Source: Polytrichum commune (taxonomy: Eukaryota > Streptophyta > Polytrichopsida > Polytrichales > Polytrichaceae). From it: DNA of 64,000 nt. Location of the stretch: positions 1,488,001 to 1,552,000 of the forward strand of contig OX485803.1 in NCBI GenBank assembly GCA_950295325.1, in the 5' to 3' direction. Shown piece after piece: positions 37,401 to 46,990 of this stretch; within the stretch, counting starts at the first letter, position 1; each line of letters opens with the position of its first letter. The notes beneath the pieces were generated by a model that saw nothing but the letters and a program-made list of their open reading frames with translations, was not told where the DNA came from and did no database searches. The position numbers were made by a program, and so were the translations under genes.

Positions 37401-38817
37401 GTTCAAATAACTCTCTATTGGCTGGGTTGGCGATTGCAACCATCTTGTCGAACATTTGGCTGCGCCAATACTTGACACACTTCGTGATGGCCTTGTCCAT
37501 CGCGCTCCAGACTCCAGGCCCAGTCCTTTCATTCTCGGGCACGGTCTCGTAATAGTTCGAGCAAGCAGCATCGGATGCAGCAGCGCATTGTCTCTGTACG
37601 AAAATAATTGAGATGCAAGAAACGCATGATGCAATTCATAATATGAAAACGATAAGCACATAACTTTAGAAAACTTACCGCGTGAAGGAATTTCACGAAA
37701 ATGTCCATGGTGAGTGGATACCATGACGGTACACGGGGTTTATAAGCCTCGCAAATAGTCATATCCTCTTTGCTAATAAGACCTTTGAAATGAGAAAGTT
37801 TGAATGAGCCTAAGGTTCGAATTCTTTGCAACTTGGCAATAGTATTGTCTTGAACATGATCATGTTCCGTCAACCTGTAAGTGACGATATGAGTATTAAA
37901 ACAAGGCTTCCCTGAATAAATGTAATATGAAATTAATTCAAATGGATTTGGAACTATACGTACCAGTTGATATCGTTCATGGCGTTGAGGAGCCTTGAGC
38001 ATTCCCCACGTGCGTCGAGAACAATACAGTCAACAGAAATGTACCAGTCAGGATTATTGAAATGGTACTTGTGGATATAACCCATCCACGCCGTCACGCG
38101 GTGATTGCCTTCGTAAACGTAAAAGTATTTATTCCGAAACTGATGGAGATCAGTATCAGAAGACAAATACTCTTCGAATTCATCATTAGCAGCCTTCCAT
38201 AGCGGGTTAGACCAGATGGCGTCATCCATTCGAACCGCAAGGTCATTGTCCGTGATGTCGAAAGGAGACACATACAAAACTCGATCTCCTTCTCGATACC
38301 CTTTGACGAACTCGTTCGCCAACATCTGGACGTCCGAATCGACAATTGGACGAACCTTCGGGTAGGTCTTGAGACGACACAGAGGAATTAGGAATCGAGA
38401 CTTCTTAATGGGTTTGGTGCGAAGATTGGAGATGACGCTATTGTAGTCACTCTTTTGCAGCAATCTCATCTCATTTGCGCTCCACATGGGGTCCTTGTCC
38501 TGCAGATGAGGGGGCATGTGAACAATGCCAAGTTCAACACCACCATGAGGAAGTAAGGGTTTACCTGAGCGTTTGTCGCTTGAATCGGGCGTTTCTTGAG
38601 TGGCATCTTGTATGGTATCGGCTTCCGCCACATGATGGCTAATATCGAAAGTGTGATGATCGGAGGATGGGACATTCGGAGGAACATCCTCTTCCACTTC
38701 GGGAACATCTGGGCTTCGAGAATGTTGACTGTCCGGGGGAATGCTAGAATCCTCCTCCACGGATTCTATCGACGGAGGTGGGACTTGATCAGGCATGGGC
38801 ACATCGGATAGTGTCAT
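34498..38817 (-). CDS. ParB-like/beta-class DNA methyltransferase-like fusion protein in the MULE, 10 exons
   Basis: Exons: 38817-37964, 37874-37679, 37593-37396, 37194-36976, 36882-36650, 36568-35890, 35780-35433, 35348-35084, 35005-34811, 34718-34498. All borders are GT-AG and in phase; the total is 3408 nt, 1135 residues. Residues 1-110 are acidic and Pro/Ser-rich. Residues about 150-255 look like a ParB/sulfiredoxin fold (VRPIVDSDVQMLANEF, then EGNHRVTAW at 236-244). Residues about 285-590 are unrecognised; about 600-790 are low-complexity. Residues 794-1040 follow the order of a beta-class amino-methyltransferase: DLVIVDAPEDL (motif IV position, DAPE at 820-823), CHLTDDGVVILF, then DPSFVQCFIECL and DWSPSTGASVIACQR...HLIALEPD (motif I position, 992 onward). 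A KKKKGRK stretch near 1058 may be a nuclear signal. The usual DPPY and FxGxG are altered, so catalysis is uncertain. The start could also be an exon edge, since CAG precedes the ATG. Confidence 0.82.
37222..37394 (-). repeat. Minisatellite inside intron 3 of the ParB/methyltransferase-like gene
   Basis: About 170 bp of nearly pure GAGTTGA/GAGATGA-type units (7-8 bp, grouped into 26-34 bp higher-order units) fill the 201 bp intron between exons 3 and 4. The ORFs running through it are artefacts of the repeat. Confidence 0.9.
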
Positions 38818-39062
38818 CTGGAAGGTAGGTAAACGAAACACAAAACACTTAGAAAAAGTATGAAGTAGTATAAATGACGACTAGCTAAGAAAGTGGAAAA
38901 ACGGCGAAGCAACTTGGAGAATACAATGTTGTAGTCATTCTCCGCTCAAAGCACTCTATCTATAGAAGCATGCACATAGGAATTAAACGAATATAGATTA
39001 GAAAAAATGCGCCATCATGAAATCACAAATAAATAAACAAATTTCAAGAGCAAAGTCAACAA
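38818..39062. promoter_or_regulatory. Upstream region of the ParB/methyltransferase-like gene
   Basis: This spacer separates the start codon from the 168 bp tandem repeats. No clear TATA box was identified, and a 5' non-coding exon cannot be excluded. Confidence 0.3.
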
Positions 39063-39545
39063 TTTCAAGAGCAAACTCTGAAACCCAGAAAAAAACCCAT
39101 TGCAGCTCATGAACCTACCTGACCTAACATCAGGACCCTACTGAAATTGCAAATCAAATATCAAGCAAAAAAAAAATGTTTTCAAAAATCTAACCTCAGG
39201 ACCCCTACGCCAGCGCAGGGGTCTCTCCATTTTCAAGAGCAACTATGGAACCCAGAAAAAAACCCATTGCAGCTCATGAACCTACCTGACCTAACATCAG
39301 GACCATACTGAAATTGCAAATCAAATATCAAGCAAAAAAAAAACGTTTTCAAAAATCTAACATAAGGATTCCTGCGCAAGCGCAGGGGTCTCTCCATTTT
39401 CAAGAGCAACTCTGGAACCCAGAAAAAAAACCCATTGCAGCTCATGAACCTACCTGACCTAACATCAGGACCCTACTGAAATTGCAAATAAAAAATGAAG
39501 CAAAAAAAAATGTTTTCAAAAATCTAACCTCTGGTCTCTCCATTT
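39063..39545 (+). repeat. Three tandem copies of a 168 bp unit
   Basis: Units begin at 39063, 39231 and 39398 with TTTCAAGAGCAA and share AAACCCATTGCAGCTCATGA and CCTACCTGACCTAACATCAG. Each includes an A-rich run and CGCAGGGGTCTCTCCATTTT near its end. The third is shortened. They lie just upstream of the minus-strand gene and could act as promoter or silencing-nucleation repeats, but that is inference. Confidence 0.9.
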
Positions 39546-39671
39546 TTGAAAAATCTAACCTCGGCCTCCCTCCTCCGACGTCCCGTCTCCTCCCTCCTCC
39601 GACTTCCCCTCACCTTACCTCCACTTCCCTCGGCCTCCCTCGTCCCGAACTCCCAAACAGAGTTGGGACAC

Positions 39672-40123
39672 TGCCGCCTGCCGGAGGGGCGGGGCAAGGT
39701 TCGGGAGACTTTGGAACTCAACCAGCTAAAATCCGGCCCTTCCCAACATCTACCGGTTTCTTCAGAATTTGACCGGTTGCAAACTTGTTGCCATTAATTT
39801 GGACCGGCCAATATTCTATAATATGTTTTTTCAAGTGCCGGTTAATTTATTCTTCATTGTAATGACAACCGGCCAAGAACTTGGGCATGTGTTGCTCCTA
39901 CTTAACACATGCCCAAGTTTTTGGCCGGTTGTCATTACAATGAAGAATAAATTAACCGGCACTCGAAAAAAAATTATAGGATATTGGCCAGTCCTAATTA
40001 ATGGCAACAAGTTTGCAACCGGACAAATTCTGAAAAAACCGGTATAAGTTGTGAAGGGCCGGATTTTAGCTGGTTAAGTTCCAAAGTCTCCCGAACCCTG
40101 CCCCGCCCCTCCGGGCAGGCAGC
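39672..40123. repeat. Foldback element / long inverted repeat (about 450 bp hairpin)
   Basis: The left arm (39672-39890) and right arm (39905-40123) are inverted copies with few mismatches. They share CGGAGGGGCGGGGCA next to the outer end, AACCAGCTAAAATCCGGCCC, and ACATGCCCAAG by the short loop near 39897. A transcript would fold into a long duplex. It may be a foldback-type MITE that inserted into the MULE. ORFs over the arms are not genes. Confidence 0.92.
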
Positions 40124-40444
40124 AAGAGAACTAGATGCCTACCCCTTCTAATGCTACCAGAACTAGATTGCAAGTCACTATAAGATGGAATGGGTTCCAC
40201 CTCACAATCCTCTCCCTCACAATCACCATATGTGATTTTACTGGATGTGTACTTTTTATCATCCATATTATGGTTGTATTCCATCTGTTAACATTTATAG
40301 AGTCAAATTTGCAAATAATGGAGTAACATCGTTTCATCGTCAACTGCCTAAGAAAGACATCTATAATCAGGTGACCAACAATCGATATAAACAATCGTAA
40401 TATATCCTTATGACATCTACCCAACATGTGTTCCTAATCCATCG

Positions 40445-41131
40445 TCAAATTATCATAAACATCGAATTTCCAGGGTTTGGGATAAGTACCAGGAATCCTT
40501 CATCTAATTCTTCTTCCTCTCCTAGTTTCTTGCAGTCCATCACATCGCGTTCTTCGACTTGATCTTCGTTGGGTGCGCCCTCAATTGCAGCACTTCCGTG
40601 CTCGTCTTGCTGCCCAAAAATTTCACCAACCAGTGTCTCACTTTCTTCGTACTATACACATCAACGCAAGGTAGAATATGACTTAGGTTTAATACTCATC
40701 TTTCAAGGCTTTAGGGTCTTGGAACTTACAACTTTATCGATCCCTTCTTCGTCACTGTCATGTTCAAATCCCAAAGAATCACTCCTCGATGATGAGGGCC
40801 TTCTACATTCTTGCTCTTCAATTTCATTGTCCCTTTCCCCTCCATCGTCTTCTTCTTCACCATTAACATTTTCAACAACAGCATCCAAGTTCAACGGCCG
40901 CATCTCGATAGTCTTTCTAAACATTCATGGCTCGTCCTCATCGTTCTTATCTACTTCATCTACTATTCGATCGTCTTTGCAAGAACCCGGGGCATCCCTC
41001 TTCCGCAACGCGTTCCGTCGCAAAGCCTTGGCTCCACTGAATTTTATACCACCTCTCTTCTTCTTCCTCCCCCGCCCTCCCTCATTCACTTTGTCTGTTT
41101 TACTACTCGTATCCTCCATAGTTGGCTCCAT
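40445..41131 (-). CDS. Small basic/acidic protein gene of the MULE, two exons, one internal stop
   Basis: Exon 1 is 41131-40730 and ends at a strong donor (GTAAGT); exon 2 is 40651-40445, after a TATAG acceptor, and ends in TGA. Phases agree, giving about 202 codons. The N-terminal part is strongly basic (GGRGRKKKRGGIKFSGAKALR), then come acidic stretches (DEVDKNDEDEP, NGEEEDDGGERDNEIEEQE) and an acidic C-terminal part (GEEEELDEGF). A TGA interrupts exon 1 at 40925-40927. The composition suggests a nuclear or chromatin-associated accessory protein, but I recognise no domain. A TATA-like AATATAAAGG lies about 100 bp upstream. It may be a nonsense-mutated copy. Confidence 0.55.
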
Positions 41132-41688
41132 AGCTGATCAAACTACACAAATTTGTAGAACAATGATAACACCCTAAACCGAACTACAACACAACTTGTA
41201 TTTGAATGACCTAGTCCACCGAATCCCTTTCCTTTATATTTAATTTCTAGGAAGCTACGTCATCGAATTATAATCCCGCGTTTAATAAAACGCGGTATCC
41301 GAGATTAGGTCACTGACAACACTGACATCGGTTACTAATCTATTTTGAATTTGTCGATATATTTACGCATCTCCCTTGACAATGACGGCCTCCATAAATT
41401 TTCAAATTATCATATGTTTCCATAAAAGGTTCATACACCTTTAGGGTTTACCTTCATCATTTCGGCGTAGCATATATTAGGTTATCAAGAATGAGTTATT
41501 TTTTAGTTCGTAGGAAAATTAGTCTATACTGACATGTATCATATTTAGGGGTCATAAGGTAATGACTATTACTGGAGTACATTCTAATCCTACATGAAAC
41601 ATGTTGTCTAGAATTGACATGAATAAATATTGACTATTAATTGATCTAATAGGTTGTCATGTATTTGGGTATTGGTGTCTACCCAAGG

Positions 41689-41698
41689 TATATATAAT
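41689..41698 (+). promoter_or_regulatory. TATA box for the plus-strand MULE transcript
   Basis: TATATATAAT lies 53 bp before the ATG at 41751, a normal distance for a short leader. It is the best core-promoter signal in the centre of the element. Confidence 0.55.
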
Positions 41699-41750
41699 AC
41701 CCGATTATTGGTACCCTTTCTTTCATGTCATCTCATCATATTCTTCTCCA

Positions 41751-42182
41751 ATGGGTACTGACTCATGTCTCCCAAGCCTTGCTCCATTAGGTGCTCCTAG
41801 TTCATCGCAAATTCACACCACGTTTTCATTCGATGGTTCTCCAGGCGTCAACAACCTGAAGATTTTCAACCCACCTGACTGCTTAGTTACTCCGGCGGTC
41901 GTCGTTCCTAAACCATAGACTCCATCTTTGCAGGCAGTTGATGCAACACTGATACAGAACAAGTCTACTTTCAAGATTCATGCATATTCTAGAGCAGGTG
42001 TTATTAAACCTGGCACTTACTCTAGATCCATATTCAGGAGTGCCAAAGGTCAGAAACCCGATTGCGCAGGATGCACTGCAGTTCGTAGTTTAGGGATTGA
42101 CCATTGTCATAAACATGACGGTGACAAATATGGCAAAGGGCCCCATATGGCAAAGGCCCCATTTTCGTCTGGCACTCCATGA
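41751..42182 (+). CDS. Short Cys/His ORF upstream of the transposase, one internal stop
   Basis: The frame runs 144 codons from the ATG just after the TATA box, with a TAG at codon 56 (41916-41918). The C-terminal part has CAGCTAVRSLGIDHCHKH, a possible zinc-binding cluster. It ends about 190 bp before the transposase start. It could be a separate small accessory protein, or a 5' part of the transposase transcript joined by splicing that I cannot see. No family is recognised. Confidence 0.45.
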
Positions 42183-42375
42183 TTTATTGTTCACAATCCT
42201 GTTCATACATGTTATTATTATTTCTCATATTTAACCAAACATTTTTTGACTACATTCTGTACATGTCTGGGATGTCCAACGTCTTCATCAACCTCTCATG
42301 TATATATCCCATTGTTTCTTTTCGATCCCTCTTTTGCAAATTCCCTCTCCCATTACATTGTCAAATTGTTTCTCA

Positions 42376-45300
42376 ATGTCTTCCGCTGCTGTCCAAGCTC
42401 CACTCGTCGATGTCATCGAACTTGTTTCTCCTGGATCTCTTATCCCTACATGCATACCTCCTGGCCCTGATGGAACCACTGATCTCACTCCCCAGTGGCT
42501 ATCCATTCGTTATGGTTTCGATGCTGATAGCTTGTGGTTAGAGACAGATGTTGTCGATCCGGATACTCGAAATGTCCTTTATTCCTTATACGTCCAGCCC
42601 GTAACGTTAGACAATAATGCTTGCGTTTGGAAACTCAAGCCTGGAAGGTATCGCGTCTTTGGCTTGTTGGAGTCCATGAACGCGACTACTGTCCTACTCA
42701 CTCCTCGCAGTTCCTCCACATTGTGCACTGAAGCCCCCTTACTGTCTCGTGTCAAGATCGAACCAGGTCTCCGCGTTAGCATCGATTTGTCTGATTCTTC
42801 TGATGAAGAGGGGAGGCCTTCCCATCCATCAATCCGGTCTAGTGCTAAGCGTCCATCTCCCTCATCTTCTCAAGATTCACGTAGGACTACTCCTTCCCTT
42901 ATACCTTCGCAAACTACTAAATTCATAAACATTCTTCCCTCCCTTCGTTCCCTGGGTAGTATGCCTGGAAGCAAGTCAGTACTTAAAAAGCTGAATTATG
43001 ATTCCATCCGTACTGAGATTGTAGATTTCCTGCCACCGTCGTTCAATGGGGATGTAATCTTCATTCTTCCTCCCACACTTCCATCTGCCCTCCATAAGAA
43101 TGCTAAATCTATGGAAGGTATGGACAAACGTTACGATGGCCATATATGGACAAAAACTATGACTACTAACATCAGTAATACGCTGGGGCTGTCATTCCGG
43201 TCGTCTAACTGTGTAGGTCATTTTCAATGCCACAATCCCACATGTGGGTTCCTGCAGCGGCCTGAACGCGCATATGGAGTGAACGAGGTCGAGTTCGAAG
43301 GTTCTTCCAAAGATGTTTTCCCTGTTGCAGACGCTCCACCTCCAACTTCAACATTAGTCTGTAAGATCTGTAAAAAACCTCCTGTTTGTGTAGCTTCTTG
43401 TGATGCAAAAATCTTTTACGTTTTTGGAGATGATACGCAAGAGCGTGCTTGCGTCCATGTAGGCAACCACAAACATCCTGTCAAGGTAGGAGACTATAGG
43501 GGCACGCGGAAGATAATCGACGATTTTATCGAACAACATGTTGAGCGCAACCCGCAGGCTACCATTTCCAAAACAGTCTTGGAAACGTCCAAGGATGTTT
43601 TAGGTAACGTCTTGCTCCGCGAAGAAGACAACCCTCCCACCTTACTTTCTCTCGAACAGCTAGAGCCTATCTTCCAATGTTGCAAGGAGCTCAATTCCCC
43701 TAACTTAAAAAACCGTGTCTACAGTTTCAAGTATTTGCGCAGATATGGCGTTCTTGATGGCATCACTAAGCTCAGAGGGCTTAGCAATTGGGCCTACGTG
43801 CAACGAAACATGTTTCCAGGCCAAGGTGACAACTCTGACAAGGTCTTCATATTCAAGATGTCCGAGGTGGGACCTGGCAGCGGTGTTGACCTTGTCCGCC
43901 GAATGCAACCTAGCGGCGATTTAGAGCACTCCTGGATGATGTTCGACCACGTTAAACGAGTTGCCAATTGGACCACCATGGCCTGCCACGTGTACGACTC
44001 CTCTTACCAACGTGTACTCACCATTGCTTGCTGTGATTTCCTGTCTGAGGACAAAGATGCTCAACTCGTTTTCTGGAAGAACCTTAACCATGTCATGGGT
44101 AGGCATGGAATACACAAGCCGCAGTTCAAAGGTTTCATGGCTGATAGTGCGCAAGCCAATTGGAACGCTGTGCGCATCATCTACGGATCCGGAGACCCAA
44201 AGATACCCATGGAAGGCTGCGAGCGAACGTGTTATTTCCACTGGGCGCAATCCCTAGAAAAACACACCAAACAATACATCGTGCACGAATTGCAAGATCA
44301 ACACAAGAAATTGTGTATGCAGTACAAAGATGCACGGTCTGTGGCAGAGGCTGAAACACGTTACTTGGCAATCAAAGCCTGGTGGACATCTTCGGGTGCC
44401 ACCTCTGACGCTGGCCTCCACCATTTGAACCACTGGCTTGCGTTTTGGCATTTCCGATACAGGCAGTGGGGTGGATTCATGGAACTGGTAAGTATACACT
44501 CTTTCATTCAAATTATTTAATTCTTTAAGTTTGCATTCTTTTCTCTGCGTCTAATGTAGTATCTAAACAATATTAAATCTTTTGCTTTTAAATGGCATGG
44601 CCCACCACGATTACTCCTTGCTCACTTGAGTTTCCGAACATTTTCTAAACAGTTGCCTTCATACAGGAGAAGAAATATTCTCCGGATGAACTAGGTGAAA
44701 TGCCCTCTTGCAACCTTGCTGAGACCGTTCACAACAAATGGTTGCAAGCATCCGGCAATAGGGGTGGCGATCTCTACGTGGCAGCCGTCGACGATTACGT
44801 TAGAGCATTCCTGCAAGTGGTGGGGTACTATCAATACCTCAAAGGTGGAGCGGGAGGCTCTGGACCCTCGAGAGAAGAACTTCGACTTTGCACATCCCAA
44901 CGCCGAGCTCACCGAACCGGGGATCCGACTACCCTGAACGCAGCCGTCTTGAACATGCCCGGAGCCGAAGATTTCTGTACTCGAAACGCACACCTCGAAG
45001 GAGCTGAGGTTTTTGGGTCGAGGAAACGGAAGCCGGATCTTCCCCTTGGCGCCGAAGAAGAAACTCATAGGCCAGACACTATTAATTTTTCACGTCCTCG
45101 AGTGGGTCGGAGGGTGACACGTGCTCGTGCTCAAAATTTGAGTACCATCCATGAGGAAGTTCACGTGGAAGTGGAACGCCCAGCACAGCCCCCTGCCTCA
45201 ACTGGCATAGATATTGGACGGGTGACAGCCGTGGAGGAGACTCGTGTGAATGAGAAGCTATGGCACATTGCCCGAATTAATAAGGTTTCTGCGAAGGCTT

Positions 45301-46132
45301 GTTGGGCGCAGATGGCTGTCACTCGAAAAAAGTGTACAGCCCGTATCGTCCAAAACGGGAAGAGCACACCAGCTCCCACATACACTGGCCTTTGGACCCA
45401 CCCTCAAAAAGGCAACCAGAAGGTGGTAGAGCAGTTTTTTTTTTCTGTGCTGACGATATTGAGAGGTGTGTGAAGGGGTATCGTCGACGATGGATAGAGC
45501 CATTTTCGGATTACGAGGAACAACCTCCCATCCCATCGGTTTGGCCTGTGAAGATAGGGACCAATCTCACACGTTCCGAGATTGAGGTGTTGGAGAATGC
45601 GGGATTTCAACTTCCCCAAAAGCAAAGCGTTCCTGTGAGCCGCACATTCAACAGTTCAGCACCGCCACCGGATCTGTCACAGGTTCCAATGCCAGATAAT
45701 GCGGACGTTTATCCTAAAACACGAAAGTCTAAGAACATGCGCCGCTCAATCACTTGTGCCAGTTCGAAGCACATGCAGAACTTTGATTCCGCTAGAGCAA
45801 TGAAGGCAAGTATTCTGAAGGTAGTAATGATACCTCAATCCGGTTTTGGATGCGTTGTAACTTTGCAATCTAAACCAGCTCCCACGGAGTCAGTTTACCA
45901 TCTCTCAATCAGTGCCTACCCAGACTGCAATTGCCCGGCGTTCAAAGAGACAATGGCTAAGCTGGGTAGACGCAGGTGTCCATTCCGACCTTGTAAGCAT
46001 CTTTACTATATATACGTACAAGTCTGCAAACTAGAGGCCGACCATGACCTCTTCATGCATGCGCCTACCCTCAGTTTCTTGGAGGTGAAAACAATTCTTG
46101 AAAGGGGGATCTTAGCCCATGCTACAGTTTAG
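42376..46132 (+). pseudogene. MULE transposase with C-terminal SWIM zinc finger; single frameshift in a T10 run
   Basis: Exon 1 is 42376-44487 (704 codons) and ends at GTAAGT; exon 2 starts at 44667 after a CAG acceptor and keeps phase. I chose the ATG at 42376 (MSSAAVQAPL); the frame is open back to 42298. Cys/His clusters near residues 300-375 (CHNPTCGF, CKICKKPPVC, CVHVGNHKH) fit an N-terminal DNA-binding domain. The catalytic region contains VYDSS (Asp about 541), FMADSAQANWNAV (Asp about 590) and CERTCYFHWAQSLEKH. The C-terminal SWIM pattern CNC...PCKH lies at about 45925-45995. At 45435-45444 ten T residues shift the frame: the upstream frame ends at about 45473 while the SWIM-containing frame runs on to 46132. 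In MULEs this protein binds the TIRs and cuts the element out. Confidence 0.85.
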
Positions 46133-46559
46133 AGTAATCAGCTTTATTTATTAGTCTCATATATATGTTTTTTTTCATAAACGTGTATGACACACGTCAC
46201 TCTATGTAATTTCACAATTTAGTGAATACGTATATATAAATATATATTTTTTTTTTCGCTATGTTAAATTTATGAATCACTTGTACTTGTCCTTCACTTG
46301 TGCTCTTCCGTGAACATGTGTCCTTGTAGTTCTCTTCAATGAAGTCAGCTATTTCCTCCAAAACTCAGTCACATATAAATTTTTTCCATATGTCAAGCCC
46401 ATTTTGCACGGTTATGGGTACTAAATTCCACGGCCATAAGGCTCAAATATTTGGATATTATGAGGAATATACCATTTAAAATAATAATGTTTTATTTTTG
46501 GAAATTTTATTACTAAAAATAAAAAGTCTCCGCTCGAAATTCAGAAAATCTACGTTCTA
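46133..46559. other. MULE right subterminal region, non-coding
   Basis: AT-rich, with a T run and TATATAAATATATA near 46230-46250. No gene is seen. Confidence 0.5.
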
Positions 46560-46588
46560 CGCTCTACGCTCATGCCCTAGCAACGCCC
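46540..46588 (-). repeat. MULE terminal inverted repeat, right
   Basis: It contains CGCTCTACGCTCATG at 46560-46574, the inverse of 32751-32765, and ends at GCAACGCCC before the duplicated target. Confidence 0.85.
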
Positions 46589-46598
46589 GCGCACATAC
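46589..46598 (+). repeat. Target-site duplication of the MULE, right copy
   Basis: GCGCACATAC is identical to 32727-32736. Confidence 0.93.
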
Positions 46599-46990
46599 AT
46601 GCGGTTGGATGGTCTATGGTATCTTCACATAGTGGGGCTTGCCTATGGAATGATGTTTGTTGGATGTGGTATATTTCGTTGGCTATGTCTATGGGTTTGG
46701 TGAGGATGTGACCTTTGGAGCTTTGTATGCAATCGAGTTTGTGATACAAATAATAGCTGCTTATGATGCATGTATTTGTTGTGATTATTTAGGTGGTGAT
46801 GTGGTGGATTGTCTCCAATATTCAATGTACTCCTTCATTCTATGCTTTACAAGTTCAAGAAGGCTCAAATGCTCAGTTTTTAATCTTGATCTATTTCCTG
46901 ATATATTGACCATTGATGTTGAAGAGGTAATGCGTATTGTTTCTCATCCTTGCAACGAGTGTTGCAAATGCTTTACATATTGTATTGTTG
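46599..46990 (-). mobile_element. 5'-ward remnant of the split LINE
   Basis: The minus strand next to the MULE reads TKPIDIANEIYHIQQTSF and HRQAPLCEDTIDHPTACMC. This is the linker just before the reverse transcriptase domain, and it continues directly into the frame at 32736. Further up the similarity decays, and no endonuclease can be recognised. Confidence 0.8.

Larger units (their letters stand above)
32737..46588 (+). mobile_element. Giant Mutator-like element (MULE), 13,852 bp, multi-gene
   Basis: The left end starts GGGGAAAGTTAC and the right end, read inward, starts GGGCGTTGCTAGGG. Both then share CATGAGCGTAGAGCG, and patchy similarity extends inward for about 60 bp (to CTCCGCTC on the left and its complement on the right). 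The flanking 10 bp duplication is perfect. TSD length, G-rich ends and a SWIM-containing transposase fit the Mutator superfamily. Contents from left to right: subterminal DNA, a ParB/methyltransferase-like gene (minus), 168 bp tandem repeats, a foldback hairpin, a small basic/acidic gene (minus), a Cys/His ORF (plus) and the transposase gene (plus). The two gene groups diverge from about 41.2-41.7 kb. Confidence 0.9.

Noticed and set aside
37155-37724. Minus-strand ORF of 189 codons with repeated Ser/Gln/Leu motifs
   Set aside because: Its repetitive half is the intron 3 minisatellite; the coding frame there is different.
39482-40047. Plus-strand ORFs of 83-96 codons over the hairpin
   Set aside because: They run through the arms of the foldback repeat and are not conserved proteins.
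40569-41177. Plus-strand ORF of 202 codons, Ser/Leu-rich
   Set aside because: It is the complement of the basic/acidic gene on the minus strand, which has proper splice sites and biased composition.
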